Assembly: GCA_017538105.1 (NCBI GenBank)
Contig: JAFYJN010000065.1
Coordinates: 1 to 57,436, forward strand
Source of the DNA: Prevotella sp.
GTDB taxonomy: Bacteria > Bacteroidota > Bacteroidia > Bacteroidales > Bacteroidaceae
Direction: 5' to 3'
DNA length: 57,436 bases
Below the pieces are notes generated by a model, which did no database searches, was not told the DNA's origin, and saw only the letters and a program-made list of their open reading frames with translations. This document shows positions 26,401 through 33,458 of this stretch, piece by piece (the first letter of the stretch is position 1; each line of letters opens with the position of its first letter). The position numbers were made by a program, and so were the translations under genes.

Positions 26401-27387
26401 CATTTGCGCCAACAGAGAAAGATAGTGAGGGTGAAGTGCGGGGTCTTCATTTTCACATTCCGTGAACGCCACATCTGCTTGTCTTAACAATTCTATGGCC
26501 TTTAGCCTGTCACCCTTGATAGTCGCCGTCTCACCCATCATTCCCAAGGCCGTTGCATACATGTAATTATTGGTCAGATGTGCCTTCTCGCATCCCTGGT
26601 GAAGTTTTAAAGCCGTCGTTTCCAGTTCATCAACCCCACCTAACCAATAGAGCGCATACATCTTCACGAAGAGAAAACTCAAGTAATTCTTCGACTTATC
26701 ATCGCCATATTTTTCAAACACCGGTTCCAATCCTCTTATGATGTCCAGTGCCTCCTCATAGCGCTGCATCCCTACAAGTGTCTCAACAAGCGTATAATGA
26801 TACGTGGCGTATGTATAGCTATTCTTTTTCAGGTGGTGAGACAACACCTTCAGACATTCTCTGCTTGTTACTTCCGCTTGTTCAGAGTAGCCACCAGAGC
26901 TAAGAACATACGACAAGAAATTTAAGGCACCCGCGTAGGTGGTTGCTTTTTCGCCACTCCAATCACGCTCCATCCTGACCACCTCGCGCAAATAGAATAA
27001 AGCATCTTCAAGATTACCCGCCTCAAAATGTTGCATCGCCAGATACGACAACGAGTCGATAACCTCCCTACCCCATCTTTCCACCGGTGGCAGTTCAAAA
27101 TCGTTAGACAGTTCTATCGCCTCTGCCGTCCGTCCCATCTTTCCATAACAGGAAGCCAGCCAGTCGCTGGCATAGAAATGCCGTTGGTCGAGCGAGTCGT
27201 AGAGCTGTTCGTCAATGGGCCGGAGCTGTTCGAATGTCTTTGCCGCCTTATCATATTTTTTGTCATGGTAGAAGCCCACCCCCTCGGAATAGAGTTTGTC
27301 GGAGAGGGCGATGCTGTCTGAGCGGGATTGCTGGGCGACGCAGGGCAGCGAAAGGAGGACGAAAAGAGAGAAGAGAAGGTTTTTCAT
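23425..27387 (-). CDS. Exported giant TPR protein with C-terminal CHAT (caspase-like) protease domain
   Basis: 1320 residues. Signal peptide 1-18 (LLSLPCVAQQ). About 30-800 is a TPR solenoid (repeated A-x-x-Y-x-x-A-L helices). A coiled helical region follows (about 800-990), then a CHAT domain (about 1000-1320). The caspase-type dyad is intact: His1147 in HVATHGFFW and Cys1229 in LSACQTALG, followed by GVFGLQRGFKKAGAKT and SLWKVDDQAT. CHAT domains are peptidases; the best known form is the cytoplasmic type III-E TPR-CHAT (Craspase). Here the signal peptide places the protein outside the cytoplasm. It lies 6 bases after a DUF2752 gene and downstream of two GYF-CD225 genes. Confidence 0.9.
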   Translation of the reverse strand: MKNLLFSLFVLLSLPCVAQQSRSDSIALSDKLYSEGVGFYHDKKYDKAAKTFEQLRPIDEQLYDSLDQRHFYASDWLASCYGKMGRTAEAIELSNDFELPPVERWGREVIDSLSYLAMQHFEAGNLEDALFYLREVVRMERDWSGEKATTYAGALNFLSYVLSSGGYSEQAEVTSRECLKVLSHHLKKNSYTYATYHYTLVETLVGMQRYEEALDIIRGLEPVFEKYGDDKSKNYLSFLFVKMYALYWLGGVDELETTALKLHQGCEKAHLTNNYMYATALGMMGETATIKGDRLKAIELLRQADVAFTECENEDPALHPHYLSLLAQMQASEGNASEAKVSAEKGLDLCRGTMVGGPIYNQLLMVKGAAAIGLNDKYRGVMWVDQAIEGYRKNGQVDHLLIDGLNAMSSYYRSVNNHQKDIEYSRMLLDTYMSMPNVEDTTIVSSMLNLAQSFLAYTELDSAKAMTTRAVDFAEKKIPGTLLMGYVYYLAAQITLNTAQVDQSIDYLKKATALFEEYHTEQYMYSSVAMMALAYAAKNDYVNAVEQQTKVVNYTKRSFGDNSMEYGDAAQSLAKYQMALGDVQGAGQTMEQAQAVFNDYHANAENYNALERIQLGNEFLARGDANTAVIIFLQALELMDKDSLQRTVNYATALLGLSQAESAMGHWQPAYDYACQGIDIVEGIFGHEKAIANSAMLYSLRGQLLQVLGKTKESFDQLLEVEQAIARYVSTDNMAYLQAGWQVCNAAILDNNKEVATEYAEKLSAFLREYILSKFTTMSPQERLGTWNQNAAFYQLVLPFLAEKYKDDTSVAGRLADCAYDGQLLGKGLLLTTEMEMNRLLLESGDQQAIETFNVLKQKHTLLDQQTALPKEQRSVDTDSLRREITRLERQLTSMSAAYGDYTKPLRTTWQEVQRQLNDDDVAIEFVNFYPQSEDGVQQLGVGALVLKKESPHPEMFFLCTEGQIQSISADVCYSTHSLTNYIWKPLLPYLKGARRVFFSPVGCLNNIAIEYALMEDFSTFAEHYDVYRLSSTREVVTASSTKKMENARLFGGLQYNAKMEDVDLANREAGLLSDVPLMASRAPVDSLMLRGGAGYLAYTQKEVDDIEEQLKGNMKDVKVFSGIHGTEEAFKNLSGKQTDILHVATHGFFWTEEQANRMGNLAFLSATNENASSEEDKALSRSGLLFAGANVTLTHKQVPDNMEDGILTARELSQMDLRNTSLVVLSACQTALGTITGDGVFGLQRGFKKAGAKTMVMSLWKVDDQATQILMTAFYRHLAEGQSPRSAFLAAQQHLRHIENGRFIDPVYWAAFILLDALE

Positions 27388-27393
27388 GGAAGA

Positions 27394-27771
27394 TTACCAG
27401 TTCCAGATGTTTCTTCCGACGGCCCATGCGAAAAAGATGATGGCTACGGCTATGGGCATCCATGGGTTATGGACACGGCTATATAGCTGCGGTTTTAGCT
27501 TTCGCATACACTCCACGTAGATGAGGAAGGCTACCAAGGGAAGCGATATAACCAACATGGCGTTGTAGGCGAACGCACCGCCCACATCGCCATGAAGAAG
27601 ACTATGCACTGCCCGTTGCGACCCACACCCTGGACATTTCAGGCCGGTGAGCACAAGGAACGGACACTTTGGGAACCAAGTGCTTGCCGACGGGTCGAAT
27701 GCCGAATAGACATACACCGCCGCCAACAAGAGGAGAATCCCAAGGATGTAATGTCGTGTATGATGGCGCAT
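27394..27771 (-). CDS. DUF2752 small membrane protein
   Basis: 125 residues with three hydrophobic helices. It contains the DUF2752 pattern CPFLVLTGLKCPGCGSQRA followed by HSLLHGD and AFAYNAML: a conserved cysteine motif (CPGCG) in a membrane context. The family function is unknown; it commonly sits beside GYF/CD225 or TM2 genes. The stop is 6 bases before the CHAT start, and the gene lies 68 bases after the second GYF gene, so the four genes look like one operon. Confidence 0.85.
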   Translation of the reverse strand: MRHHTRHYILGILLLLAAVYVYSAFDPSASTWFPKCPFLVLTGLKCPGCGSQRAVHSLLHGDVGGAFAYNAMLVISLPLVAFLIYVECMRKLKPQLYSRVHNPWMPIAVAIIFFAWAVGRNIWNW

Positions 27772-27839
27772 TAGAAATGCTTATAGTTTATTCCGCCGGA
27801 TTTCAAATCCGACGGAACAGTGGCGGGACGGGATGCGAG

Positions 27840-28442
27840 TTATCGGTAGAGACCGTATAGGGAAGCCGTGCCGATGACACCAGCTGCAATCAAGATGACA
27901 TAGAGCACGACACCCACCAGTCCGATGAAGAAGCCCAGCTTGGTCCATTTACCTGCATCGCGGCTTGCCTGTTCTGCCTCGGCATAACGTCCCGCAGCAT
28001 ACAGTCCGCTTACCTTGGAAGCATAGACCACGCCGACGATACCGAAGGGCAGACAGCAGAAGATGAGCACGAGAATCGACTCCACCATCCACGACTTCGG
28101 AGGAAAACCGCCATTAGCCGGCTGCTGCTGGTAAGGCTGCTGATAGCCTGGTTGCTGATAAGCCTGTTGTTGGAAACCTTGCGGGTTGTAACCCTGCGGG
28201 CCATAGCCTTGTTGCTGTCCGTAGGCGGTATTGCCTTGGTAGCCTGGAGGCGTCTGGCCCATGCCAGCCGTTGCGCCCATACGAGCGAAGAGCGGTGCCA
28301 GCGAAGGGATGGTCTTGGCCTTGGCCCAGTTGGTCATACCTTCACACCACATGTCCGTTTCAGGAGTGATGTTATACGCTTTCAGTTGTTCGATAGTGAA
28401 CGGGCCCATCTGCTGGCCGTTCTGAATAAAATAGTATTGCAT
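27840..28442 (-). CDS. GYF_2 / CD225 (dispanin-like) membrane protein, copy 2
   Basis: 200 residues. A GYF_2 domain at 1-50 (YYFIQNGQQMGPFTIEQLKA, DMWCEGMTNWAKA) can bind proline-rich peptides. A Gln/Pro/Tyr/Gly linker (about 60-112) is built of imperfect repeats such as QQAYQQPGYQQPYQQQ. The C-terminal CD225 domain (about 113-200) has two hydrophobic helices (WMVESILVLIFCCLPFGIVGVVYA). The linker resembles a ligand for the GYF domain. It is a paralogue of the gene at 28624, separated from it by a 23-unit heptamer array. Confidence 0.88.
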   Translation of the reverse strand: MQYYFIQNGQQMGPFTIEQLKAYNITPETDMWCEGMTNWAKAKTIPSLAPLFARMGATAGMGQTPPGYQGNTAYGQQQGYGPQGYNPQGFQQQAYQQPGYQQPYQQQPANGGFPPKSWMVESILVLIFCCLPFGIVGVVYASKVSGLYAAGRYAEAEQASRDAGKWTKLGFFIGLVGVVLYVILIAAGVIGTASLYGLYR

Positions 28443-28450
28443 TGTATAAT

Positions 28451-28618
28451 GTTTAGTGTACAGTGTTTAGGGTTGAGTGTACAGTGTTTAGGGTTGAGTG
28501 TACAGTGTTTAATGTTTAGTGTACAGTGTTTAATGTTTAGTGTACAGTGTTTAGGGTTGAGTGTACAGTGTTTAATGTTTAGTGTATAGTGTTTAAGGTT
28601 GAGTGTACGTTGGGGTTG
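28451..28618. repeat. Heptamer array, 23 or more units
   Basis: Unbroken 7-base register of variants gtttagt, gtacagt, gtttagg, gttgagt, gtttaat, often as the ordered trio gttgagt-gtacagt-gtttagg. Only substitutions separate the units. The array fills the space between the two GYF-CD225 paralogues. Because 7 is not a multiple of 3, the stop codon TAG/TAA in the units occurs in every reading frame. Confidence 0.9.
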
Positions 28619-28623
28619 GAGTA

Positions 28624-29175
28624 TCAGTATCCGAACATGCCTCGGCGGTAGGCATTATTCAGGGAAACGCCCATTACGAGGATAAGGATGACATAAAGGA
28701 TGATGACAACCAGTCCGATGATGAACGCAATCTTCACCCATTTACCAGCCGTTCTGCTTGCCTGTTCAGCAGCCTCAAACTCACCACGGTTATAATAAAG
28801 ACTCACCATGGTGGCATGCACGAGACCAACGATGCCGAATGGCATACAGCAGAAAAGCGTTACTAGAATAGCTTCCGCCACCCATGTCTTTGGAGGATAG
28901 CCCCCATAAGAGGCAGGCTGTGCCTGCTGATATTGGTTGTTGCCGGAAGGTTGCTGATATTGGCCGCTATTCGGTGCTGCCTGAGGTTGAGCACCCATTG
29001 CAGCAGCTCCCATTCCCGCGAAGAGAGAAGCCAATGCGGGAACGTCTTTGGCTTTCGCCCAATTGGCCATGCCTTCCGTCCACACGTCTGTTTCGGGTGT
29101 CACATGGTAGATTTTGAGCTGCTCGATGGTATAGGGACCCATCTGTTGTCCGTTTTGAATAATGTAGTATTTCAT
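28624..29175 (-). CDS. GYF_2 / CD225 (dispanin-like) membrane protein, copy 1
   Basis: 183 residues. GYF_2 domain (YYIIQNGQQMGPYTIEQLKI), a shorter Q/P/Y linker with one QYQQ repeat, then a CD225 domain (VAEAILVTLFCCMPFGIVGL) with two helices. Clearly paralogous to the gene at 27840, with the linker the most diverged part. It is first in the operon GYF-GYF-DUF2752-CHAT; a -7 box lies about 100 bases upstream. Cellular role unknown; dispanins act at membranes. Confidence 0.88.
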   Translation of the reverse strand: MKYYIIQNGQQMGPYTIEQLKIYHVTPETDVWTEGMANWAKAKDVPALASLFAGMGAAAMGAQPQAAPNSGQYQQPSGNNQYQQAQPASYGGYPPKTWVAEAILVTLFCCMPFGIVGLVHATMVSLYYNRGEFEAAEQASRTAGKWVKIAFIIGLVVIILYVILILVMGVSLNNAYRRGMFGY

Positions 29176-29184
29176 GATTATAAT

Positions 29185-29241
29185 GTTGAGTGTTTATGGT
29201 TGAGTGTTGAGGAGGCAAAGGGTTGGGGTTAAGGGTTGAGA
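29185..29241. repeat. Heptamer array in the GYF operon leader
   Basis: Units gttgagt, gtttatg, gttgagt, gttgagg, then after an 8-base interruption ggttggg, gttaagg, gttgaga. They belong to the same family as the array at 28451. Confidence 0.65.
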
Positions 29242-29271
29242 GAAGGTTTTTGTTGATTTACAATTTTTAAT

Positions 29272-29312
29272 GCAAAGATAATATCTTTTTCGTATAAAAA
29301 AGCTATCTTTGC
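29272..29312. promoter_or_regulatory. Compact divergent promoter pair (GYF operon / M24 peptidase)
   Basis: Minus-strand -7 TATCTTTGC (29272-29280) and plus-strand -7 TATCTTTGC (29304-29312) form an exact inverted repeat. Only 23 bases lie between them, so the two -33 regions must overlap. Confidence 0.7.
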
Positions 29313-29349
29313 AAAAAATTGATAGAAATCATCAGAAAAAACACACATC

Positions 29350-30735
29350 ATGTTCAACAAAGAGACTTACATACAGCGTCGCCGCCGTCTGAATGAATTG
29401 ATGGGCAGCGGTCTGCTTGTGTTTTTCGGCAACAACGAGTCGCCTTGCAACTATCCCAACAACGCCTACTACCCTTTCCGTCAAGACTCCTCCTTTTTGT
29501 ATTATTTCGGTCAGAAACGAGATGGTTTAGTAGGTATTATCGACGTGGACAATGGCAAGGAGATACTTGTCGGCGACGACATCGATATTGAAGACATCGT
29601 TTGGTACGGCAGCGTGGACAGCGTGAGCGACATGGCCAAACAAGCAGGAGTGAAGAACAGTTGCGCCATGAGTGAGTTGTCGGCAATTCTAACCAAGGCT
29701 CAGAGCCAGGGTCAGGAAATACACTTCCTGCCTCCCTACCGTCATGACACGATGATACAGATACACGACTTGCTGGGCATCCACCCCTCCAAGCAGAAAG
29801 AAGCAGCCTCGCTACCGCTCATCAAGGCTGTTGTGAAAATGCGTTCCACGAAAGAGCCGTTAGAGATAGAAGAACTGGAGCGTGCTTCTGAGATTGGCTA
29901 CCAGATGCACACCACGGCGATGAAGACAGCCCGTGCCGGACTGACCGAGAAATACGTGGGTGGCATCATCGACGGCACCGCCAATGCATGGGGAGCGAAG
30001 GTCAGTTTCGCCACCATCTTCACACAGCATGGCGAAATAATGCATGGTATTCCCACCATGGACCCGTTGGAAGACGGCCGTCTGGCGTTATGCGACTGTG
30101 GTGGCGAGACATTGGAGCATTACTGCTCCGACCACACACGCACCTTCCCTGTGAGCGGCCGTTTCACGCAGCGTCAGCGCGAGATATACAGCATTGTAGA
30201 AGCCTGCCACGACTATGTGCTCGATGTGGCCAAGCCCGGCGTGAAATATATGGATGTTCACTTTGCCGTATGCCGTCTAATGACCGAGCGCCTGAAGGAA
30301 CTTGGACTGATGAAAGGCGATGTAGATGAGGCTGTGGCCGCCGGTGCCCATGCCCTATTCCTGCCCCACGGTCTGGGTCACATGATGGGTATGGACGTTC
30401 ATGACATGGAGGGTCTGGGACAGATATACGTCGGTTTCGACGAGGAGACCCGTCCTAACCTCGAGCAGTTCGGCACCAACGCCCTGCGCATGGGCCGCCG
30501 GTTGGAAGAGGGTTTCGTGGTGACCGACGAGCCGGGCATCTATTTCATCCCCGACCTGATAGACGATTGGCGTTCAAAGGGCCATTGTGCCGAGTGGCTG
30601 AACTTCGACAAGATAGAGACCTACAAGGACTTCGGCGGCATCCGCATCGAGGACGACGTACTTATCACTGCCGATGGCTGTCGTTTCTTGGGTGACAAGC
30701 GAATTCCATATCATGTGGAAGAGATTGAAAGGTAA
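29350..30735 (+). CDS. M24-family Xaa-Pro aminopeptidase (PepP-like)
   Basis: 461 residues. The N-terminal AMP_N domain (YIQRRRRLNELMGSGLLVFF) is followed by the pita-bread domain. The metal ligands are visible as SDHTRTFPVSG, LPHGLGHMMGMDVHD, TDEPGIYF and GGIRIEDD. It removes N-terminal residues before proline, probably in the cytoplasm, since no signal peptide is present. It is transcribed divergently from the GYF operon from an overlapping promoter pair. The usual length for the family is about 440-460. Confidence 0.92.
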   Translation: MFNKETYIQRRRRLNELMGSGLLVFFGNNESPCNYPNNAYYPFRQDSSFLYYFGQKRDGLVGIIDVDNGKEILVGDDIDIEDIVWYGSVDSVSDMAKQAGVKNSCAMSELSAILTKAQSQGQEIHFLPPYRHDTMIQIHDLLGIHPSKQKEAASLPLIKAVVKMRSTKEPLEIEELERASEIGYQMHTTAMKTARAGLTEKYVGGIIDGTANAWGAKVSFATIFTQHGEIMHGIPTMDPLEDGRLALCDCGGETLEHYCSDHTRTFPVSGRFTQRQREIYSIVEACHDYVLDVAKPGVKYMDVHFAVCRLMTERLKELGLMKGDVDEAVAAGAHALFLPHGLGHMMGMDVHDMEGLGQIYVGFDEETRPNLEQFGTNALRMGRRLEEGFVVTDEPGIYFIPDLIDDWRSKGHCAEWLNFDKIETYKDFGGIRIEDDVLITADGCRFLGDKRIPYHVEEIER

Positions 30736-30740
30736 AAAAA

Positions 30741-30773
30741 TACCCACCCATAACCCCTCCCCAAGGGAGGGGA
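30741..30773 (+). repeat. CCCTCCC element after the M24 gene
   Basis: atacccacccataacccctccccaagggagggg; the cctcccc and ggggagg-type halves are self-complementary. Confidence 0.6.
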
Positions 30774-30795
30774 GATGAATAGAAGGGAAGGGAAG

Positions 30796-30843
30796 AGTAA
30801 AAAGGTAAAAAGGTAAAAAAGTAAAAAAGTAAAAGGGTAAAAA
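30796..30843. repeat. Octamer array, 6 units
   Basis: agtaaaaa, ggtaaaaa, ggtaaaaa, agtaaaaa, agtaaaag, ggtaaaaa in register. The same unit family reappears at 32146 and 32252. Confidence 0.8.
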
Positions 30844-30959
30844 TTGAAGGCGGAGTAATGTCCACTTTAACTTCCATGAGCGAAGCGAATTAACTTCCAA
30901 TTTAACTCCCGATTAACTCCGATAAAAAAACTCATAAACTAAAAAAACATAAAAAGAAG

Positions 30960-32141
30960 ATGAAAAGAATCATGACCATGGCAATGGGCCTTGTGCTCGC
31001 CATTGGCGCTTTTGCGCAAGACAACAAACCTGTGTTTACCACTGTGAAAGAGATGCCCATCACGAGTATCAAGGACCAGAACCGTTCCGGCACCTGCTGG
31101 GCCTACTCCACCCTGTCGTTCTTTGAAAGTGAAATATTGAAGAAGACCGGCAAGACCTATGACCTGTGCGAGATGTTCATCGCCAACAAAGACTATATGG
31201 AGCGTGCCATCCTCACCGTACGCATGCACGGCGACAGCCAGTTCTCGCAAGGCGGTAGCGCCGAGGATGTTCTCGACATCATCAAAGCTTACGGTATCTG
31301 CCCCGAAAACGCCATGCCGCTTCCCGGCACACCACAAGGTGACTCCCTGGCCAACTTCAACGAGTTCTTCAGCGTGATGGAGCCGTATGTTGACGCCGTG
31401 GCTAAGAACAAGGCGAAGAAGATATCCAACCAATGGCGTGAGGGCCTTCAGGGCATTCTCGATGCCTATCTGGGCAAGTGTCCCGAGACCTTCACCTATG
31501 AGGGCAAGACCTACACCCCGCAGTCGTTTGCCGCCAGCCTCGGTCTGGACTGGAACGACTATGTGAGCATCACCAGCTATACCCACCATCCTTTCTACAC
31601 CCAGTTTGCCGTGGAGGTACAGGACAACTGGCGTTGGGGTTTGAGCTACAATGTCCCCATGGACGAGATGATGCGCATCATCGACTATGCCCTTGAAAAC
31701 GGCTACACCGTGGCTTGGGGTGGCGATGTCAGTGAAGAAGGTTTCACCCGCAAGGGTCTGGGTATCGCCTATGATACGAAGGCCGTACAGAGCCTCACCG
31801 GCAGCGACGCCGCCAAGTGGCTGCGCCTGAGCTCGTCGCAGAAGACCGAGAAGTTCGACTCCCTGGGCGTCAATGCCCCCGAGATCGTTCCCACACAGGA
31901 GAAGCGTCAGGAGCGTTTCGACAACTGGGAGCTGACCGACGACCACGGCATGCATATCTATGGCATTGCCAAGGACCAGAACGGCAAGGAATATTACATG
32001 GTGAAGAACTCATGGGGTGAGTATGGCGACTACAAAGGCACATGGTACATGACCAAAGCTTTCGTGGCCCATAACACCATGGACTTCTTGATTAACAAGA
32101 ACGCCATTCCCAAGGATATCCGTAAGAAGCTGGGAATCTGA
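30960..32141 (+). CDS. Exported C1B cysteine peptidase (bleomycin hydrolase / aminopeptidase C-like)
   Basis: 393 residues. Signal peptide about 1-20 (ends AFAQ), unusual because C1B enzymes are mostly cytoplasmic, but common in Bacteroidetes. The papain-fold active site is complete: Gln near 40 and Cys46 (KDQNRSGTCWAYS), a His in DDHGMHIYG near 335 and Asn in VKNSWG near 354. Prolyl-rich or N-terminal peptide processing in the periplasm is likely. It is flanked on both sides by the same CCCTCCC and GTAAAAA repeats. Confidence 0.9.
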   Translation: MKRIMTMAMGLVLAIGAFAQDNKPVFTTVKEMPITSIKDQNRSGTCWAYSTLSFFESEILKKTGKTYDLCEMFIANKDYMERAILTVRMHGDSQFSQGGSAEDVLDIIKAYGICPENAMPLPGTPQGDSLANFNEFFSVMEPYVDAVAKNKAKKISNQWREGLQGILDAYLGKCPETFTYEGKTYTPQSFAASLGLDWNDYVSITSYTHHPFYTQFAVEVQDNWRWGLSYNVPMDEMMRIIDYALENGYTVAWGGDVSEEGFTRKGLGIAYDTKAVQSLTGSDAAKWLRLSSSQKTEKFDSLGVNAPEIVPTQEKRQERFDNWELTDDHGMHIYGIAKDQNGKEYYMVKNSWGEYGDYKGTWYMTKAFVAHNTMDFLINKNAIPKDIRKKLGI

Positions 32142-32145
32142 GAAA

Positions 32146-32177
32146 GGTAAAAAAGTAAGAGGGTAAAAAAGTAAAAA
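32146..32177. repeat. Octamer array after the C1B peptidase gene
   Basis: ggtaaaaa, agtaagag, ggtaaaaa, agtaaaaa in register, directly followed by a CCCTCCC element. Confidence 0.75.
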
Positions 32178-32234
32178 AATACCCACCCTTGGCCCTCCCA
32201 AAATACCCACCCTGACCCTCCCCAAGGGAGGGGA
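32178..32234 (+). repeat. Two CCCTCCC elements in tandem
   Basis: atacccacccttggccctccc, then atacccaccctgaccctccccaagggagggg. The second has a self-complementary end. Confidence 0.7.
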
Positions 32235-32251
32235 AATGAATGGATGAAGAG

Positions 32252-32291
32252 GGTAAAAAGGTAAAAGGGTAAAAAAGTAAAATGGTGAAAA
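32252..32291. repeat. Octamer array after the CCCTCCC pair
   Basis: ggtaaaaa, ggtaaaag, ggtaaaaa, agtaaaat, ggtgaaaa in register; same family as 30796 and 32146. A CCCTCCC pair is thus sandwiched between two blocks of one octamer family. Confidence 0.75.
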
Positions 32292-32365
32292 GTGAAGAAT
32301 TTTGGGTGAAAGATTTTTCACTTTTCACTATTTACAATTTTCACCATTAACACTAAAAAAGCTAT

Positions 32366-33199
32366 ATGAAAATGAAGAACAAAATGCGTTGGCTGGCAAG
32401 CATCATGAGTATGATGCTACTGGCAATGATGATGCCGTTGTGCCTCACCTCTTGTGGTGACGACGATGATGACAATTCCGGCAGTTCCCCCATGAGTGAT
32501 GCCGAGATGCTCAAAAAGATGAAGAATGAGTTGAAGGGTTACTACTACGTTGCTATTGTAGACGATGCTTTCAATCGCAATTTCAACGTCGATCTTACTT
32601 CTCCAGGCAAAATAAAAATCGCCCACCAATACACCAAGGCTTACTGTGATGAGATGGAAATAGACATGAACCACATCTACAATGGAGTAAGTGGCACATT
32701 AGGTATTAAATTCCTGTCAATTGACAGTAAAGGCTACTGGCGCTATCAGGTCTTCTGCGACCAATATCGGATTGACCGACTGAACGCGGTGTATAACGAG
32801 AAAGATGGCGAGATGTGGTTGGACTACGGAACCACGACAATGACCAAATGTAAGGAATACAACACCACCGACCTGCCCTTCGTCAGTAGCATCAAACAAA
32901 TCATTGGCCAGTGGGAAGATGGTGGACCCGAACACCTTGACCTGACACCAGTGAACGGTGATTATCTTTGGCTAAGCAATGTCTCATTCATTGAAAGCGG
33001 AGGTCACTATCATTCTGTAGCCGCAGGAAGCAGCATTCACGTAATTGATGTGAGCATGGGAGCCGTAACAGCCCGTGATGCAAACAAAAAATTCTACTAC
33101 ACCATCGTACCCATCGGTGACAACAAGATACAATTCACCATTAACGACCAGACTCCGACTGTTTATAACCGAATGAGTAATTATGTGACGATAGAATAA
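32366..33199 (+). CDS. Lipoprotein of unknown function
   Basis: 277 residues. A lipobox ends at Cys30 (LCLTSCGDDDDD). The run of Asp after the Cys fits the lipoprotein export pattern of Bacteroidetes, where acidic residues after Cys direct surface display. The mature part is mostly beta with no motif I recognise (ELKGYYYVAIVDDAF, GKIKIAHQYTKAYCDEMEID). It may be a beta-sandwich like other Bacteroides surface lipoproteins. No SusC/D partner is nearby. Confidence 0.75.
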   Translation: MKMKNKMRWLASIMSMMLLAMMMPLCLTSCGDDDDDNSGSSPMSDAEMLKKMKNELKGYYYVAIVDDAFNRNFNVDLTSPGKIKIAHQYTKAYCDEMEIDMNHIYNGVSGTLGIKFLSIDSKGYWRYQVFCDQYRIDRLNAVYNEKDGEMWLDYGTTTMTKCKEYNTTDLPFVSSIKQIIGQWEDGGPEHLDLTPVNGDYLWLSNVSFIESGGHYHSVAAGSSIHVIDVSMGAVTARDANKKFYYTIVPIGDNKIQFTINDQTPTVYNRMSNYVTIE

Positions 33200-33305
33200 G
33201 CAACGGGATATTTGCGTTAATAATGTTTAACAACGCAGATATATCATTTTTTTTTCTTAACTTTACACGCCATTTTATGCACCATGCGAAAATGGCGTGC
33301 TTTAT

Positions 33306-33353
33306 ATACCCACCCCGACCCTATACCCACCCCGACCCACCCAAAGGGAGGGA
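33306..33353 (+). repeat. CCCTCCC-type element, degenerate tandem
   Basis: atacccaccccgaccctatacccaccccgacccacccaaagggaggg. A purine run follows (33344-33422). Confidence 0.6.
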
Positions 33354-33422
33354 GAAGGAAACGAGGAAGAGAAGAAGGAAGAAGTGGAAGGAGGAGGAAA
33401 GAGAGAGGAGAAAGGAGAGGGA
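33344..33422 (+). repeat. Polypurine tract of about 80 bases
   Basis: Almost only A and G (one c and two single t's between gggagggag and gagaggg). It lies in the leader of recJ. Mirror-like G/A runs could form H-DNA, but this is not shown. Confidence 0.6.
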
Positions 33423-33458
33423 ACTTTGCGACCTGAAAGAATAAAAATAATAACATAA

